A stretch of 64,000 nt of DNA from Gemmata massiliana (GCF_901538265.1 NZ_LR593886.1:1922001-1986000); one strand, 5' to 3'. Shown: positions 22,807 through 32,047, counted from the first letter of the stretch. The notes: a model not told the origin generated them from the letters alone. Translations and numbers: made by a program.

Positions 22807-24027
22807 TCAATACTGCACGCGGATGCCGAAGGTCATGCCCTGAACGACGAGTTCCTCGGACCGCCACGCGAAGGTCGGGCGGGGAAGGGTGCTCGGCGTC
22901 GGTTGGGCGACGAACCGCACGTTGCTGTCGTTCACGATCGGGTCGATCGCGCGCCCCGGGCGCATCACCGCGCTCAAGTACATCAGCGAGTACCCGAACG
23001 ACACTTGCACCCACCGGTTGAAGTTGTAGGTGAGCTTCAGGTCCAAGTCGTGTGAATACGCGAACTTCCCGCGCGTGAACGTTCCGGCGTTCAGCCCCCG
23101 GGCGTACAGGCCGCCCGATTCGGTATCGACTATGCCCGTCGCCGAGACGAAGGTGTTCGAGCCGACCAGCTCGACTCGCTGGGCCACTCCGCCGATCGCC
23201 GACTTCGAGGTCAGGTCGAGGCCGAAGCCCCGGTCGTTCCCCCCGAATCGGCTATTGAAGCCGATGTACCCGCCGTAAAACGAGTTGCGCGCCCGGATCG
23301 AATCGCGCACGTCGACAATGCCCCCATCCGGGAAGAAGGAGGGAGAGGTGATCACCAGGCTTTCCTGCAGGTCGATGTACTTGAAACCGATGAGAATGTC
23401 GGTCGAGTCGGAGAGGAGCGAGTACCACGCGCGCCGGACGTTGCCGTCCACGCCCCACAACCGGCTTTGAGCCACGGCGGACACGCCGCCAGAATACTGG
23501 TTGGGGAGCGATGCGTAGAGTGAGGTAGGCACTCCCGAGCCGGCGGCGATGTACCCCTGAGCAATCGCCACAGGGGTGCCGTTGTTGAAGAACGAGCCGG
23601 TCTCGTTTTTCCGCTCCAGTATGAACCCGCCCACTTCTGCACCGAACTTATCCCAGTTCGCACCAACGGCCGCTCGGACACCACTGAACGCACCGAAATC
23701 GATTCGATTGTTTTCCGGGAACACGGTGACAGCGCCGGTAGCTTGAGACGTGTTCGCGATGGCCGCGGGGACTGTTTGGATGAGCGGTACGGTCCGCATT
23801 GGGCTGTACCACATGAGCATGTAGTCGCCCGTCGCCCAGAAGCGCGGGCCGCTCATGTCGAACGGTCGCGCTTCGACCGGGGGCATGACCGTCGGTGCGC
23901 TCGTCAGTTCGGCGAGTGTGCTGGCTGGCGCGGGGGAAACGGGAGGTGTGGGATCTGCTGCGGGTTGGGCACGCGCAGCATTAACCGTTGCCAGAAGCAA
24001 TGTTCCGGCGAGGAACGTGATTCGCAT
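22807..24027 (-). CDS. BBP7-type outer-membrane beta-barrel protein
   Basis: 406 residues. A signal peptide (ITFLAGTLLLATVNAARAQ) is followed by a Pro/Ala-rich linker and by FWATGDYMLMWYSPMRTVPL, which is typical of the BBP7 barrel family in planctomycetes. Alternating hydrophobic strands continue to the end (VDGNVRRAWYSLLSDSTDIL, DLDLKLTYNFNRWVQVSFGY) and the protein closes with the aromatic VQY. It should sit in the outer membrane; its cargo or role is unknown. It is placed between moxR and the DUF58 gene. A long hairpin in the leader covers the region just before ATG 24027, so translation may be controlled. Confidence 0.88.
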   Translation of the reverse strand: MRITFLAGTLLLATVNAARAQPAADPTPPVSPAPASTLAELTSAPTVMPPVEARPFDMSGPRFWATGDYMLMWYSPMRTVPLIQTVPAAIANTSQATGAVTVFPENNRIDFGAFSGVRAAVGANWDKFGAEVGGFILERKNETGSFFNNGTPVAIAQGYIAAGSGVPTSLYASLPNQYSGGVSAVAQSRLWGVDGNVRRAWYSLLSDSTDILIGFKYIDLQESLVITSPSFFPDGGIVDVRDSIRARNSFYGGYIGFNSRFGGNDRGFGLDLTSKSAIGGVAQRVELVGSNTFVSATGIVDTESGGLYARGLNAGTFTRGKFAYSHDLDLKLTYNFNRWVQVSFGYSLMYLSAVMRPGRAIDPIVNDSNVRFVAQPTPSTLPRPTFAWRSEELVVQGMTFGIRVQY

Positions 24028-24031
24028 GGCT

Positions 24032-24087
24032 ATATATTCCGCGTGGAAGCCCGCGGATACGGGCTGGGAGTGACACGCGGAATATAT
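24032..24087 (-). promoter_or_regulatory. Leader hairpin covering the BBP7 ribosome binding region
   Basis: ATATATTCCGCGTG (24032-24045) and CACGCGGAATATAT (24074-24087) are perfect 14-base complements. Inside them AGCCCG (24048-24053) pairs with CGGGCT (24060-24065). On the minus strand the 3' arm ends only 4 bases before the ATG and contains the only purine-rich GCGGAA that could bind the ribosome. Pairing would therefore hide the start site. It could alternatively be an operator or a REP-like repeat. Confidence 0.6.
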
Positions 24088-24165
24088 CGAATGAAGTGAG
24101 ATGGGCTGTTTAGCGGTAATCCTTAGATTGCGCGTTTGTGAGGATTTGGCGAATCCTTGTTTGTG

Positions 24166-25215
24166 TCACTCGGTGGCCCGCGCCGGGACGAGTGCGAGGA
24201 GCTTTCGCACGATCTCGTCGGGCGTGACCCGGTCGGCATCGGCGTTGTAGTTGGTGACGACGCGGTGGCGCATTACGGGCATCGCGACGGCTTTCACGTC
24301 CTCGGTCGCGACGTAGGTGCGCCCGCGGAGCAGGGCACGGGCTTTTGCCGCGAGGATCAGGTTCTGCCCGGCACGCGGACCCGCACCCCACGTCACGTAC
24401 TTCTTCACGAAGTCCGGCACGTTCGGGTCGGGCGCCTCGCCATCCTGGGTACCGGGGCGCGTGAGGCGGGCGATCTTCATCGCATAGCGGATCACGAACC
24501 CGGCCGCGGGCACCTTGCGCACGAGCCGCTGCATCGCCATGAGTTCTTCGCCACCCACAACGCGCTGAGGTTGTGAACGGACCGCGGACGTGGTGGCTTC
24601 GATGATCCGGAACTCTTCCTCTTCGTTCGGGTAACCCACGTTAACCGTGAACATGAAGCGGTCTTGCTGCGCTTCGGGCAGCGGGTACGTGCCTTCCTGT
24701 TCGATCGGGTTCTGGGTCGCGAGCACGAAGAACGGGTCGGGGAGCTGGTGCCGGACCCCGGCGACCGTCACTTGCTTCTCCTGCATCGCCTCCAGCAGCG
24801 CCGACTGCGTTTTGGGCGGCGTGCGGTTCACCTCGTCCGCGAGCACCACGTTGGCGAACAAAGGGCCGGGGAGGAATTTGAACACCGGGCGGTGCGTTTC
24901 CGGGTCGTCCTCGATCATCCGCGTACCGGTGATGTCGGTCGGGATGAGGTCGGGGGTGAACTGCACGCGGTTGAACGTGAGGTTCATGCTGTCCGCGAGC
25001 GTGCGGATCATGAGCGTCTTCGCCAGCCCGGGCACGCCCACGAGTAGCGCGTGGCCCTGCGCCAGGAGCGCGATGAGCAGCAGTTCCATCACGTCCTGCT
25101 GACCCACGATGACCTTGCCGCACTCTTCGAGGATGCGCTCGCTGGCGGCTCGCAGTTGATCCACTGCGTGCGCGTCGTCACCGCTCAGACCGACGGGTTC
25201 CGCTCTCACCGGCAC
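24166..25215 (-). CDS. moxR: MoxR-family AAA+ ATPase
   Basis: 349 residues. Walker A is GVPGLAKT (60-67), Walker B is VVLADEVNRTPP (123-134) and sensor 1 is ATQNPIEQEGTYPLPEAQQD, all matching MoxR proteins. The C-terminal lid follows (WGAGPRAGQNLILAAKARAL). MoxR ATPases act as chaperones or metallochaperones with DUF58 and VWA partners; a DUF58 gene is found two genes downstream on the same strand. Start ATG/GTG at 25215; an alternative start a few codons later is possible. Between it and the upstream gene is an inverted-repeat element (25248-25398). Confidence 0.93.
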   Translation of the reverse strand: MPVRAEPVGLSGDDAHAVDQLRAASERILEECGKVIVGQQDVMELLLIALLAQGHALLVGVPGLAKTLMIRTLADSMNLTFNRVQFTPDLIPTDITGTRMIEDDPETHRPVFKFLPGPLFANVVLADEVNRTPPKTQSALLEAMQEKQVTVAGVRHQLPDPFFVLATQNPIEQEGTYPLPEAQQDRFMFTVNVGYPNEEEEFRIIEATTSAVRSQPQRVVGGEELMAMQRLVRKVPAAGFVIRYAMKIARLTRPGTQDGEAPDPNVPDFVKKYVTWGAGPRAGQNLILAAKARALLRGRTYVATEDVKAVAMPVMRHRVVTNYNADADRVTPDEIVRKLLALVPARATE

Positions 25216-25247
25216 GGGCTTACCTCACACATTAAGAGGAAGACAGG

Positions 25248-25398
25248 TTGGCCACAAAAAGACAGAGGGCAGAGATCAGAAAGCAGAGAACAGAGAATCA
25301 AATGCAGAAACATAGGCTAAATAGACGGCGCCGTGGCTCCCCTTACTGATCTTTGCCTTCCGATCTCTGTTCTCTGCATTCTGTCTTTTTGTGGCCAA
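25248..25398. repeat. Inverted-repeat element, 151 bp, between the beta-propeller gene and moxR
   Basis: TTGGCCACAAAAAGACAGA (25248-25266) and its exact complement (25380-25398) form 19-base terminal repeats. Inner arms GCAGAGAACAGAGA (25283-25296) and TCTCTGTTCTCTGC (25364-25377) add 14 more perfect pairs. There is no coding capacity. Shape and size fit a MITE or a large bidirectional terminator-like hairpin. Purine-rich and pyrimidine-rich strands are strongly separated. Confidence 0.75.
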
Positions 25399-25408
25399 TC
25401 TTACTTGA

Positions 25409-28400
25409 TTACTTCAGCCACACGACGCGATCGCCGGTGGCGAAAACCGCGGCGTCCGCGTCGAACCACGCGCGCACGGCCGGACCGCGCGCCGGGATCT
25501 CATAGCGGCCGATCCGCTTGCCCGTTTTGGGGTCGAACAGCAGCACCGGGAGCGTGCGATCGACCCACGCATCATACAGTGTGCTCGCGAGTCCGGGGAG
25601 GCGCCACGCGAACGGCGCCGCCCGGAACGAGCGCGTGACGCGCGTGAGGACCACGTCCATCGACTCGCGCGGGACCGCCCGCGTCGGGTACGCGATCACG
25701 CACGATTTCCCGGCGCGAACGGTCCACGTGGTGCCGGGCAGACCGGGCAGGTTCGCGGTCCATTCGGTTTTGCCGGTGTCGAGAGAGAGGCCGAGTAACG
25801 TGTTCTCGGCCGGGACGTAAACGTGGGTGGCGTCGGCGTCGCTGGCAAAAAGATCGATGCGAAAGGCGTCGGCGAACGCCGGATCGTTCCACACGGATTT
25901 GCCGGTGGTCGCGTCCACGCACTCGATATCGACGCCGTGGTTCCGGCGCACCGCGATCAGCACGGTATCGCCCCAAGATCGTACTTGCGGCGGCTCGCCC
26001 GCGAACCCGTCTTCGTGCTCCACTTCGTAGGCCCACTTCACGCGCCCATCGAGGCTCACAAGGCGAACGAGTCCCGGACCGTCCGCGAGCGCGAACTGGT
26101 TCTCGTTCAATGTTGCGGGAGCATGCGGCCAGCTCACCTGGGCGGTCAGTTCGCCGAGCGCCGGTTGCGCGGCCGGGCGCCCCGTTTCGAGCTTGATGAA
26201 CCACCGGCGCCCGTCGCTGAGTTGAGCGATGATGTATTTTTCGGTCACCGCGAAGTGCGGACCGAACCGCGGGGTCGATGCGAACGCGAGCGCTTCGTAC
26301 CCACTGCGCCCGCTCGCGCCGAGCACCCACACCACGCGCCGCGCCTGAAGGTCGAGCGCGACGAGGTGGTACTCCCCGATGCGCGCGAACAGCCACGACC
26401 CCGAGAGGACGAACGACGACAGGTCCGGTACCGGTACCGGGACTTCGGTCAGCACGCGAACGGGGAGCGGGCCGTTCGGGAGGCGCTCGGTTGCGGGCAA
26501 GCGGAACACCCAGATCGGGTCGCGGGCCGCTCCGTAGAGTGCGACCGCTCGCGGGCCGGCCGCAACGAACCCGTCGCGCACGTCGGCGGCGTGCGTGAAA
26601 AGGTCGACCGCGGCGTGTTCGCTCTCTGCCCCCCGATCGAGTGGGACCGCGACGATCTTCTGAAGCCCAGCGGCGAAGATGTGCTTGGGCGATCCGAGTT
26701 CGCCGTTCATGGCTGGGAGCGGTGATACTTCGGTGGGGAGCTTCCGCGTGTGTGCGAATTCGGATTCCGGTGTGAGGTCCGGCGTACACGATTTCGTGGC
26801 CAATACGAGCGCGGGCGGTGCCGCGCGCACGTGGGCGCGGCCGAGGTGCTTCTGGAGGAAATCCCCGAGCGTCACCGGAAGCCCGTCGGGAGCAACGATC
26901 CACTCATTCACAAGCTCCGGGCGGAGCGCATCTTGAACCTCGCGCGCGAGCTGTTCGCGCGAGGTTACTTGCGGCGACCACTGGAGGAGACGTGCGGCGG
27001 CCCACGCGCGCATCGGAGCGGGAAGTCCACCGGTCGCGACTTGCGCTAGCGCGGCAATTGCGGCGGTGCGGTCGCCGGTGGCGAACTGGCGCTCGGCGCG
27101 CTCGACGATCCAGTCGAACCGGTCGCGGGGCGTGCTGTCGGGGCGCGGGACGATTTTCGTTGATTCCGCGCGGTAGAACCACACTTGCGCCGAAGTCACC
27201 ACGACGAGCACGCCGTCCGCGTAGGCGAGGTTGCCGAAATATCGCGCGAGGAAGTGCGGGAGCGGTGCCTGCCAGGGGTTCGGGCGCCCGGGCGGGAGCA
27301 ACCCGCCTTCGGGCTGCAAGAAGTACAGCCCGTGGTGCGACGGCCAAACAATGATGTCGTCCGTGACGAGCCCCTGCCCGTAGGGGAGCGTTCCGCTACC
27401 ACCCAGTACCCACCCGCCGTCTTCCCGGCGGTGCGAACCGGTATCGAGCGCCAGCGCGCGAAGGCTCCGGAGCGGGCCAGTCACGCTGACGATCAATCGG
27501 CCGCGTGCGACGCCGACGATTCGTGCCCCCTCGGTCGGTCCCGATTCCCACACGAGTTGACCGGTGCGCGCGTCAAGGGCGTAGACGCGCTCGCCGTCGG
27601 CCGGGGCGACGAACACGCGCCCGTCGAACGCGACGGCCGGGCTCGGGTCGCTGCTCGCGCTCGATGACTTGCGCGCTCGGGGGTAGCGGTAGGCCCAGGC
27701 TCGCTGACCCGTGTGTGCGTCGACGGCCACCACCGCGCCGCTGTTCGAGCAGAACACGAGGTGCCGCCCCGCGAGCGTAAGCAGTTCCTGGCGCGCGCTA
27801 CTCGTAACAGGCGGCGCGCTGTCGCACAGTTCCGTGGACCACGCGGGGCGCTGGGGTTCTGCGGTACCGTCGATCGGATCGTAGCCGACCGCCACGTGGA
27901 TCACGCGCCCGCCCTCGAATTTGGCGTACACCGCCCAGAGGCGCTTCCCGACCACGATCGGCGCGCCCTCCCACGCGGCGGGCACCTTGGGATCTTCCGG
28001 CGGCGCGAGTTTCCACACAATTTTAAGCTCGTGCCCCTCCGGGCGCAGGCAGAAGAGAAATGACTCGTTGGTCTTGTTCGCACTTAGTGGGGCGCGAACG
28101 ATCGGGGGGCCGAAGCGGGCATAGAGTAGGCCGTCGATAGCGGTCAGCGAGCAGTACGAATTCGATGCTTGAGGATTCGAGTCGAGTGTCGCAGACCGAG
28201 TGCTTGTGCCGGTTCGGAGATCGAATCCGAATACCCGCGTGGCGTCCGCGACGAACACCTCACCGTTCATGATGACCGGGTGGCCGAACGGGGCGCGGGC
28301 GGGCGGGTGTCGGGGCTCGCTTGTGGTAGTGGGATTCAGCTCAAGGTTGGTTTGCTTCCACGGGACCGAGGACTCGAACCGCGGGAGGCCGCCGGCCACG

Positions 28401-29200
28401 CGCCCGGTCCGCTCGGGACCGCCGCCGTAAGTTGCCCACGAGCGCGAAGGCACTTCAGAAGCGAGTTTGGGCGGCGCGTTGAGGAACGTTTGGAGCGTGT
28501 CCGCGAGCACGCCGGTTTTACCGGCGAGTGTGCCTGTTGCGGTTGCGTGCTTGGCTTTGAATGCGTCGAACTCGACTTTGGCGCGAGGGCCGTCGCCCGC
28601 GAAAATGGCCGCCAGCACGACCCGTGCCCATACGAGAGCGAGGTCGGCTTTGGAATTCGGGTACATCACATCCGCGCCGCCGGCCGGCAAGAGGTGGCGC
28701 CACGAATCTTCGGCCGCTCGGAACTCGCCGCGCTCGAAAAGCAGGTCGCCCAACAGGAGGAACGCTTCGCCCGCGGGGCGCGAGACGAAGTAGCGGTCCA
28801 GGAGCTGGTAGAGCGGGCGCGGGTCGCGCGCCTGTTTCGCCTGCGCGAGCAACTGCTTTGCGGGTTGGTCGATGCGGTCCTGGTACGCTTTCAGGGTGCC
28901 GGCCGGAAGTTTGGCGAGCAACTGGTGCGCGAACCACCGCGCCGGCCGCGCCTGGTTCGCGCTCACGAGGATCAGATCGCCGCCGGACTCGTCGAGCACG
29001 CGCTGGAGCTCGTCGGCCGCGTCCGCGTGCTTACCGGCGAGGATCTTTTGCTCGATCTCAAGGAGTCGTTTGCGGGTTTGAGCGGACTCGCCCCGAAGGT
29101 TCGCCGGTTCCGGTGCGGTCTGTGCCGGTGGTTGGGCACGGGCGGCGGGGGCGGCAAAGAGCAGACAAAGTGTTGCTGCGGCGCGAACGGCCCGGTTCAT
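25409..29200 (-). CDS. Large secreted PQQ-type beta-propeller repeat protein
   Basis: 1263 residues from ATG 29200, which opens a signal peptide (NRAVRAAATLCLLFAAPAARAQ); an upstream in-frame start at 29302 would put a non-typical tail before it. Residues about 30-200 are helical and TPR-like (LLEIEQKILAGKHADAADEL, LLLGDLLFERGEFRAAEDSW). The rest contains PQQ/WD-like propeller blades of the form VVAVDAHTGQRAWAYRYP, VYALDARTGQLVWESGP, IECVDATTGKSVWND and LGLSLDTGKTEWTANLPG. A periplasmic or cell-surface scaffold is likely. Without classic PQQ dehydrogenase residues it need not bind PQQ. It is divergent from a dihaem cytochrome lipoprotein gene with 185 bases between starts, so the two could share control. 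Confidence 0.85.
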   Translation of the reverse strand: MNRAVRAAATLCLLFAAPAARAQPPAQTAPEPANLRGESAQTRKRLLEIEQKILAGKHADAADELQRVLDESGGDLILVSANQARPARWFAHQLLAKLPAGTLKAYQDRIDQPAKQLLAQAKQARDPRPLYQLLDRYFVSRPAGEAFLLLGDLLFERGEFRAAEDSWRHLLPAGGADVMYPNSKADLALVWARVVLAAIFAGDGPRAKVEFDAFKAKHATATGTLAGKTGVLADTLQTFLNAPPKLASEVPSRSWATYGGGPERTGRVAGGLPRFESSVPWKQTNLELNPTTTSEPRHPPARAPFGHPVIMNGEVFVADATRVFGFDLRTGTSTRSATLDSNPQASNSYCSLTAIDGLLYARFGPPIVRAPLSANKTNESFLFCLRPEGHELKIVWKLAPPEDPKVPAAWEGAPIVVGKRLWAVYAKFEGGRVIHVAVGYDPIDGTAEPQRPAWSTELCDSAPPVTSSARQELLTLAGRHLVFCSNSGAVVAVDAHTGQRAWAYRYPRARKSSSASSDPSPAVAFDGRVFVAPADGERVYALDARTGQLVWESGPTEGARIVGVARGRLIVSVTGPLRSLRALALDTGSHRREDGGWVLGGSGTLPYGQGLVTDDIIVWPSHHGLYFLQPEGGLLPPGRPNPWQAPLPHFLARYFGNLAYADGVLVVVTSAQVWFYRAESTKIVPRPDSTPRDRFDWIVERAERQFATGDRTAAIAALAQVATGGLPAPMRAWAAARLLQWSPQVTSREQLAREVQDALRPELVNEWIVAPDGLPVTLGDFLQKHLGRAHVRAAPPALVLATKSCTPDLTPESEFAHTRKLPTEVSPLPAMNGELGSPKHIFAAGLQKIVAVPLDRGAESEHAAVDLFTHAADVRDGFVAAGPRAVALYGAARDPIWVFRLPATERLPNGPLPVRVLTEVPVPVPDLSSFVLSGSWLFARIGEYHLVALDLQARRVVWVLGASGRSGYEALAFASTPRFGPHFAVTEKYIIAQLSDGRRWFIKLETGRPAAQPALGELTAQVSWPHAPATLNENQFALADGPGLVRLVSLDGRVKWAYEVEHEDGFAGEPPQVRSWGDTVLIAVRRNHGVDIECVDATTGKSVWNDPAFADAFRIDLFASDADATHVYVPAENTLLGLSLDTGKTEWTANLPGLPGTTWTVRAGKSCVIAYPTRAVPRESMDVVLTRVTRSFRAAPFAWRLPGLASTLYDAWVDRTLPVLLFDPKTGKRIGRYEIPARGPAVRAWFDADAAVFATGDRVVWLK

Positions 29201-29385
29201 AGAATGTGGTCCGTGGTCCCAGGGCTGTCCGTCGGGGACTGTGGGTCCATTGTTGACATTCCGACCGAAAGCACAAGCGCCACTCGGTGAAAAACGGCGC
29301 ACGAATTTGGGTGTACTTTCGGCGGGGTGGCGGGCTCGGGCCGGATCGAGCGCCCCAGCCTTACCTCACTGTGTACTGTTTTGCC

Positions 29386-30831
29386 ATGAACCAACCTCGC
29401 TTCTTACTCGCTTGTGCCGCTCTCGCAGCCGCCGCTTGTGCCGGCTGCGGGTCTTACGCGGACCGGGACGCACCTTCGCCGGCCGCCGCGCTCACCGTGC
29501 CGTCGGGCCGGTACCAGACCCGAACCGATTTAATGGCGCTCGCGACGCCCAAAAAGGCCCAGCCGCGCTGGTACTCGCCCCAATTCCCGCCGCTGCGTAG
29601 CGTCCGACTGTTCCCGAACACGCCGGACCGGGATCTCGCGACGGACCTGCGAGCGGAGGGGCGCGAGGTGGTGCTCGACCCCACCGTCTACGAGCAGGAC
29701 GTGTGGATGCCGGCCCAGGCGGACCGGCTGACGCGCCTCCTCGACGCGCACTTCGGTACCCCCGCGACCCCCGCGGTACGAGTGCCGACGTGGGACCAAA
29801 TAGTCGCGGCCGGAGTCGTGCGATTCGACCAGTCCACGAGCTTGGGTGCGAACCTCAAAGAGATCCGAGGCAAACTCGGCAAGGCGAAGGTAAAGGACTG
29901 GACCGCCGACTGGACCGCGGCGACCGCGGCCAAAGCGGACCTCAAGCTCGACGACGCGACCCTAGCGCGTGGGTCGCTGGTGTACCGCCGGTGGTGCATG
30001 CAGTGCCACGGCCCGAGCGGGGCCGGGGACGCGGCCTACGCGATCGAGGCCGGCCCGATGCCGCGCGACTACCGCCAGGGCGTGTTCAAGTTCACGACCG
30101 CGTTCGCCCCGCCGAACGCGCCGAAGAAGGCTGGACTCGGGGCGAGCGGAAAGGCGCGGCGCGAGGACCTGAAGCGCACCGTGCGCAACGGCCTGGACGG
30201 GTCCATGATGCCCTCGTTCGCGGCGCTGACCGAGGCGGAAATCGAAGACGTGGTGAGCTATGTGATTCACCTGAGCATTCGCGGGGAAACGGAGTTCGCG
30301 ACGCTCGTGAAGGCGATCAAGCCGGGCGGCGACGACCCGATCGCCGAGGGCGGGGAACTGGACTGGCTGTTCCTGCAACACCAGCTCGCGGTGCTGATTA
30401 ACTGGGGCGTCGCGGCGAAGAGCCCGATCCCGGTGCCGACCGAAAAACCGATGACGGAGACCGAGCGCATCCAATCGGCGATCCGCGGGTTCAAGTTGTA
30501 CAACTCCGCCGAGTTCGGGTGCGCGAGCTGCCACGCGAACTACGGCCGCGCGCAGCAACTGAAGTGGGATGCGTGGGACACCGTGGTGCAGCCGCGGAAC
30601 CTTACGCTCGGGGTCTATCGTGGCGGGCGCCGAGGTGAAGATTTGTACGCTCGCATCTACGGCGGCATCGCTCCGTCGGGGATGACCGCGTTCCACGACC
30701 GCATCGCGACCGCGACTCCGGGGCAGCCGGACAAGATTTGGGACATCGTCCACTTCCTGCAAGCGCTCGCGGATTCTAACGACCGCCGGCGGATGCAGGA
30801 ACTCGACCGCGAGGTGAAATTCGACCCGTAA
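29386..30831 (+). CDS. Dihaem cytochrome c lipoprotein
   Basis: 481 residues from ATG 29386. The N-terminus FLLACAALAAAACAGCGS is a lipoprotein signal with Cys near residue 23. Two haem c motifs are present: CMQCH near residue 204 with a downstream MMPSF Met ligand candidate, and CASCH near residue 379 with SGMTAF. It should be an electron carrier anchored in a periplasm-facing membrane. It is a paralog of the dihaem cytochrome at 47568-48740, with the same domain order and shared features such as PRDYRQG and SYVIHLSIRG / GYVTYLAIRG. Its neighbour is the divergent beta-propeller gene rather than the oxidase cluster, so it may be a separately controlled version. Confidence 0.88.
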   Translation: MNQPRFLLACAALAAAACAGCGSYADRDAPSPAAALTVPSGRYQTRTDLMALATPKKAQPRWYSPQFPPLRSVRLFPNTPDRDLATDLRAEGREVVLDPTVYEQDVWMPAQADRLTRLLDAHFGTPATPAVRVPTWDQIVAAGVVRFDQSTSLGANLKEIRGKLGKAKVKDWTADWTAATAAKADLKLDDATLARGSLVYRRWCMQCHGPSGAGDAAYAIEAGPMPRDYRQGVFKFTTAFAPPNAPKKAGLGASGKARREDLKRTVRNGLDGSMMPSFAALTEAEIEDVVSYVIHLSIRGETEFATLVKAIKPGGDDPIAEGGELDWLFLQHQLAVLINWGVAAKSPIPVPTEKPMTETERIQSAIRGFKLYNSAEFGCASCHANYGRAQQLKWDAWDTVVQPRNLTLGVYRGGRRGEDLYARIYGGIAPSGMTAFHDRIATATPGQPDKIWDIVHFLQALADSNDRRRMQELDREVKFDP

Positions 30832-31424
30832 GAAATGAGCTTTGTTGTCTTTGCAACGACGGTGGAGCGAGCCAATCGCCACAAAAGCTCCGTAACTGGC
30901 GCGGATAACTCCACCCCATTGACGCGGTCCACTCGGGTTCTCGTGGCCCGAGCGGACTTGTTCAACATCACGCCGCTGGCCGACACCAATCGTTCAGATT
31001 TCAGTCAAGTAAATCCTCGCTCCACCGAATAACCTCTCACCCCACTTGTCGTCTGGGGGTGTTAGGTGGTTTTGCGCAGGCGGTATTGATTGGTGAAGCT
31101 CAGTACCCGGCTCGTGTCGGGTTTATGAAATGGGTCTGCAAGGCAGACGTTACATGAACGAGTGTTTCCGCGCGTTACAAACGTCGCGTGTGGGAATGCG
31201 TTGAATCAGGTACACGCATATCGGATCGACCGCGCAACCGGTGCAACCGGCCCACGCGGTATCACTTCGCCCACCGATGAGCGATTTGCTGCCGATTTCG
31301 TTCGCGCAAATAGGCCCGTTATCACCAGTCCTTCAGGACTCGTTAAGCGGGTACTAACGATTCGTCGTGTAATTTGGAAGCAGCCCATGCGTTACCGAAC
31401 GGATTCGGGTATCGGAGTTCCCCC
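30832..31424. other. Long intergenic region without a convincing gene
   Basis: These 593 bases hold only short, atypical frames. Small inverted repeats are visible, GTCTGC-AAG-GCAGAC at about 31132-31146 and CACCCC/GGGGTG at about 31038-31061. Neither is followed by a T-run. The region precedes a group of three small stress-type genes, so promoter or leader elements are likely. No tRNA-like cloverleaf was found. Confidence 0.4.
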
Positions 31425-31646
31425 ATGCTCGTCGTGCTCGTCGTCCTGTGCCCACCGCTCGCGGTGCTCCTGACCGCTCCGTCGCAAACCGCTAAAAACT
31501 TCGGCCTTACGCTCCTGTTGTACGTTCCCGGGGTGCTGCACGCGCGGTCCACGGTCGACCAGTACCGTGCCAACCGCCAGTACGCCTCGCTGGTGCGCGC
31601 GCTCGACCGCCGCGTTGAACCGGTCCGGTCCCTTCGCGCCGCGTAG
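31425..31646 (+). CDS. Pmp3/YqaE family small membrane protein
   Basis: 73 residues from ATG 31425. Two hydrophobic helices, LVVLVVLCPPLAVLLTAP and KNFGLTLLLYVPGVLHA, carry the family pattern CPPLAVLL and the LLxYxPGxxHA end. Proteins of this family are short inner-membrane proteolipids linked to salt, membrane-potential and cold stress. A hydrophilic C-terminal tail of about 30 residues is somewhat longer than usual. An in-frame ATG at 31374 gives an unsuitable N-terminus. It lies just before a DUF2171 gene, another stress-type family. Confidence 0.8.
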   Translation: MLVVLVVLCPPLAVLLTAPSQTAKNFGLTLLLYVPGVLHARSTVDQYRANRQYASLVRALDRRVEPVRSLRAA

Positions 31647-31711
31647 TGGCGCGCTGATTGCGAGTCGTCGCTGAGACCGGAACTCCCTCCGGTCGCCAGG
31701 AGGTACTCGCT

Positions 31712-31972
31712 ATGAAGGGTACGAACAACAGTGACATCCGTGAGCACATGGACGTGTTCGGTTCCTGCGGGAACCAGCTCGGCACCGTGGATCACGTCGA
31801 GGGCAACGAGATCAAACTCTCCCGGAGCGGCGCAAAGGCAAACGGCCAGCACCACTGGATTCCGCTCGGATGGGTGGACTCCGTGGACAACGCGGTGCGG
31901 CTCAATAAGGACTGCGGGCAAGCGGTGAAGGAGTGGCGCAGCGAATCGGTCGCCACGGGCGGCGCACGCTGA
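31712..31972 (+). CDS. DUF2171 domain protein
   Basis: 86 residues. ATG 31712 has a strong ribosome binding site, CAGGAGG, 8 bases upstream, which decides the start over 31658. The sequence IREHMDVFGSCGNQLGTVDH, then HHWIPLGWVDSVDNAVRLNK, matches the beta-rich DUF2171 (PRC-barrel-like) fold. The function is not established. It follows the Pmp3-like gene by 65 bases and is closed by an intrinsic terminator at 32005-32039. Confidence 0.85.
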   Translation: MKGTNNSDIREHMDVFGSCGNQLGTVDHVEGNEIKLSRSGAKANGQHHWIPLGWVDSVDNAVRLNKDCGQAVKEWRSESVATGGAR

Positions 31973-32004
31973 TCTCGGTTGGAAAGAAGAACAGCAAGAA
32001 AGCG

Positions 32005-32039
32005 AACGGCGGTCGGTTAATCCCGGCCGCCGTTTTTGT
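32005..32039 (+). terminator. Intrinsic terminator after the DUF2171 gene
   Basis: AACGGCGGTCGG (32005-32016) pairs with CCGGCCGCCGTT (32023-32034), with one T-G pair and a 6-base loop. Five or more T follow directly, a canonical rho-independent terminator 32 bases after the stop codon. Confidence 0.85.
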
Positions 32040-32047
32040 TGTGTGAC

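Noticed and set aside
25409..29200. Assignment as a PQQ-dependent alcohol or glucose dehydrogenase
   Set aside because: Propeller blades are present, but the protein is about twice the usual length with a TPR-like head, and I see no clear catalytic Asp/Ca-binding pattern or adjacent-Cys pair.
31081..31160. Possible tRNA-like structure in the gap before the Pmp3 gene
   Set aside because: Only isolated 5-6 bp stems are seen. There is no cloverleaf with a T-loop GTTCGA-type sequence and no CCA-adjacent acceptor stem.
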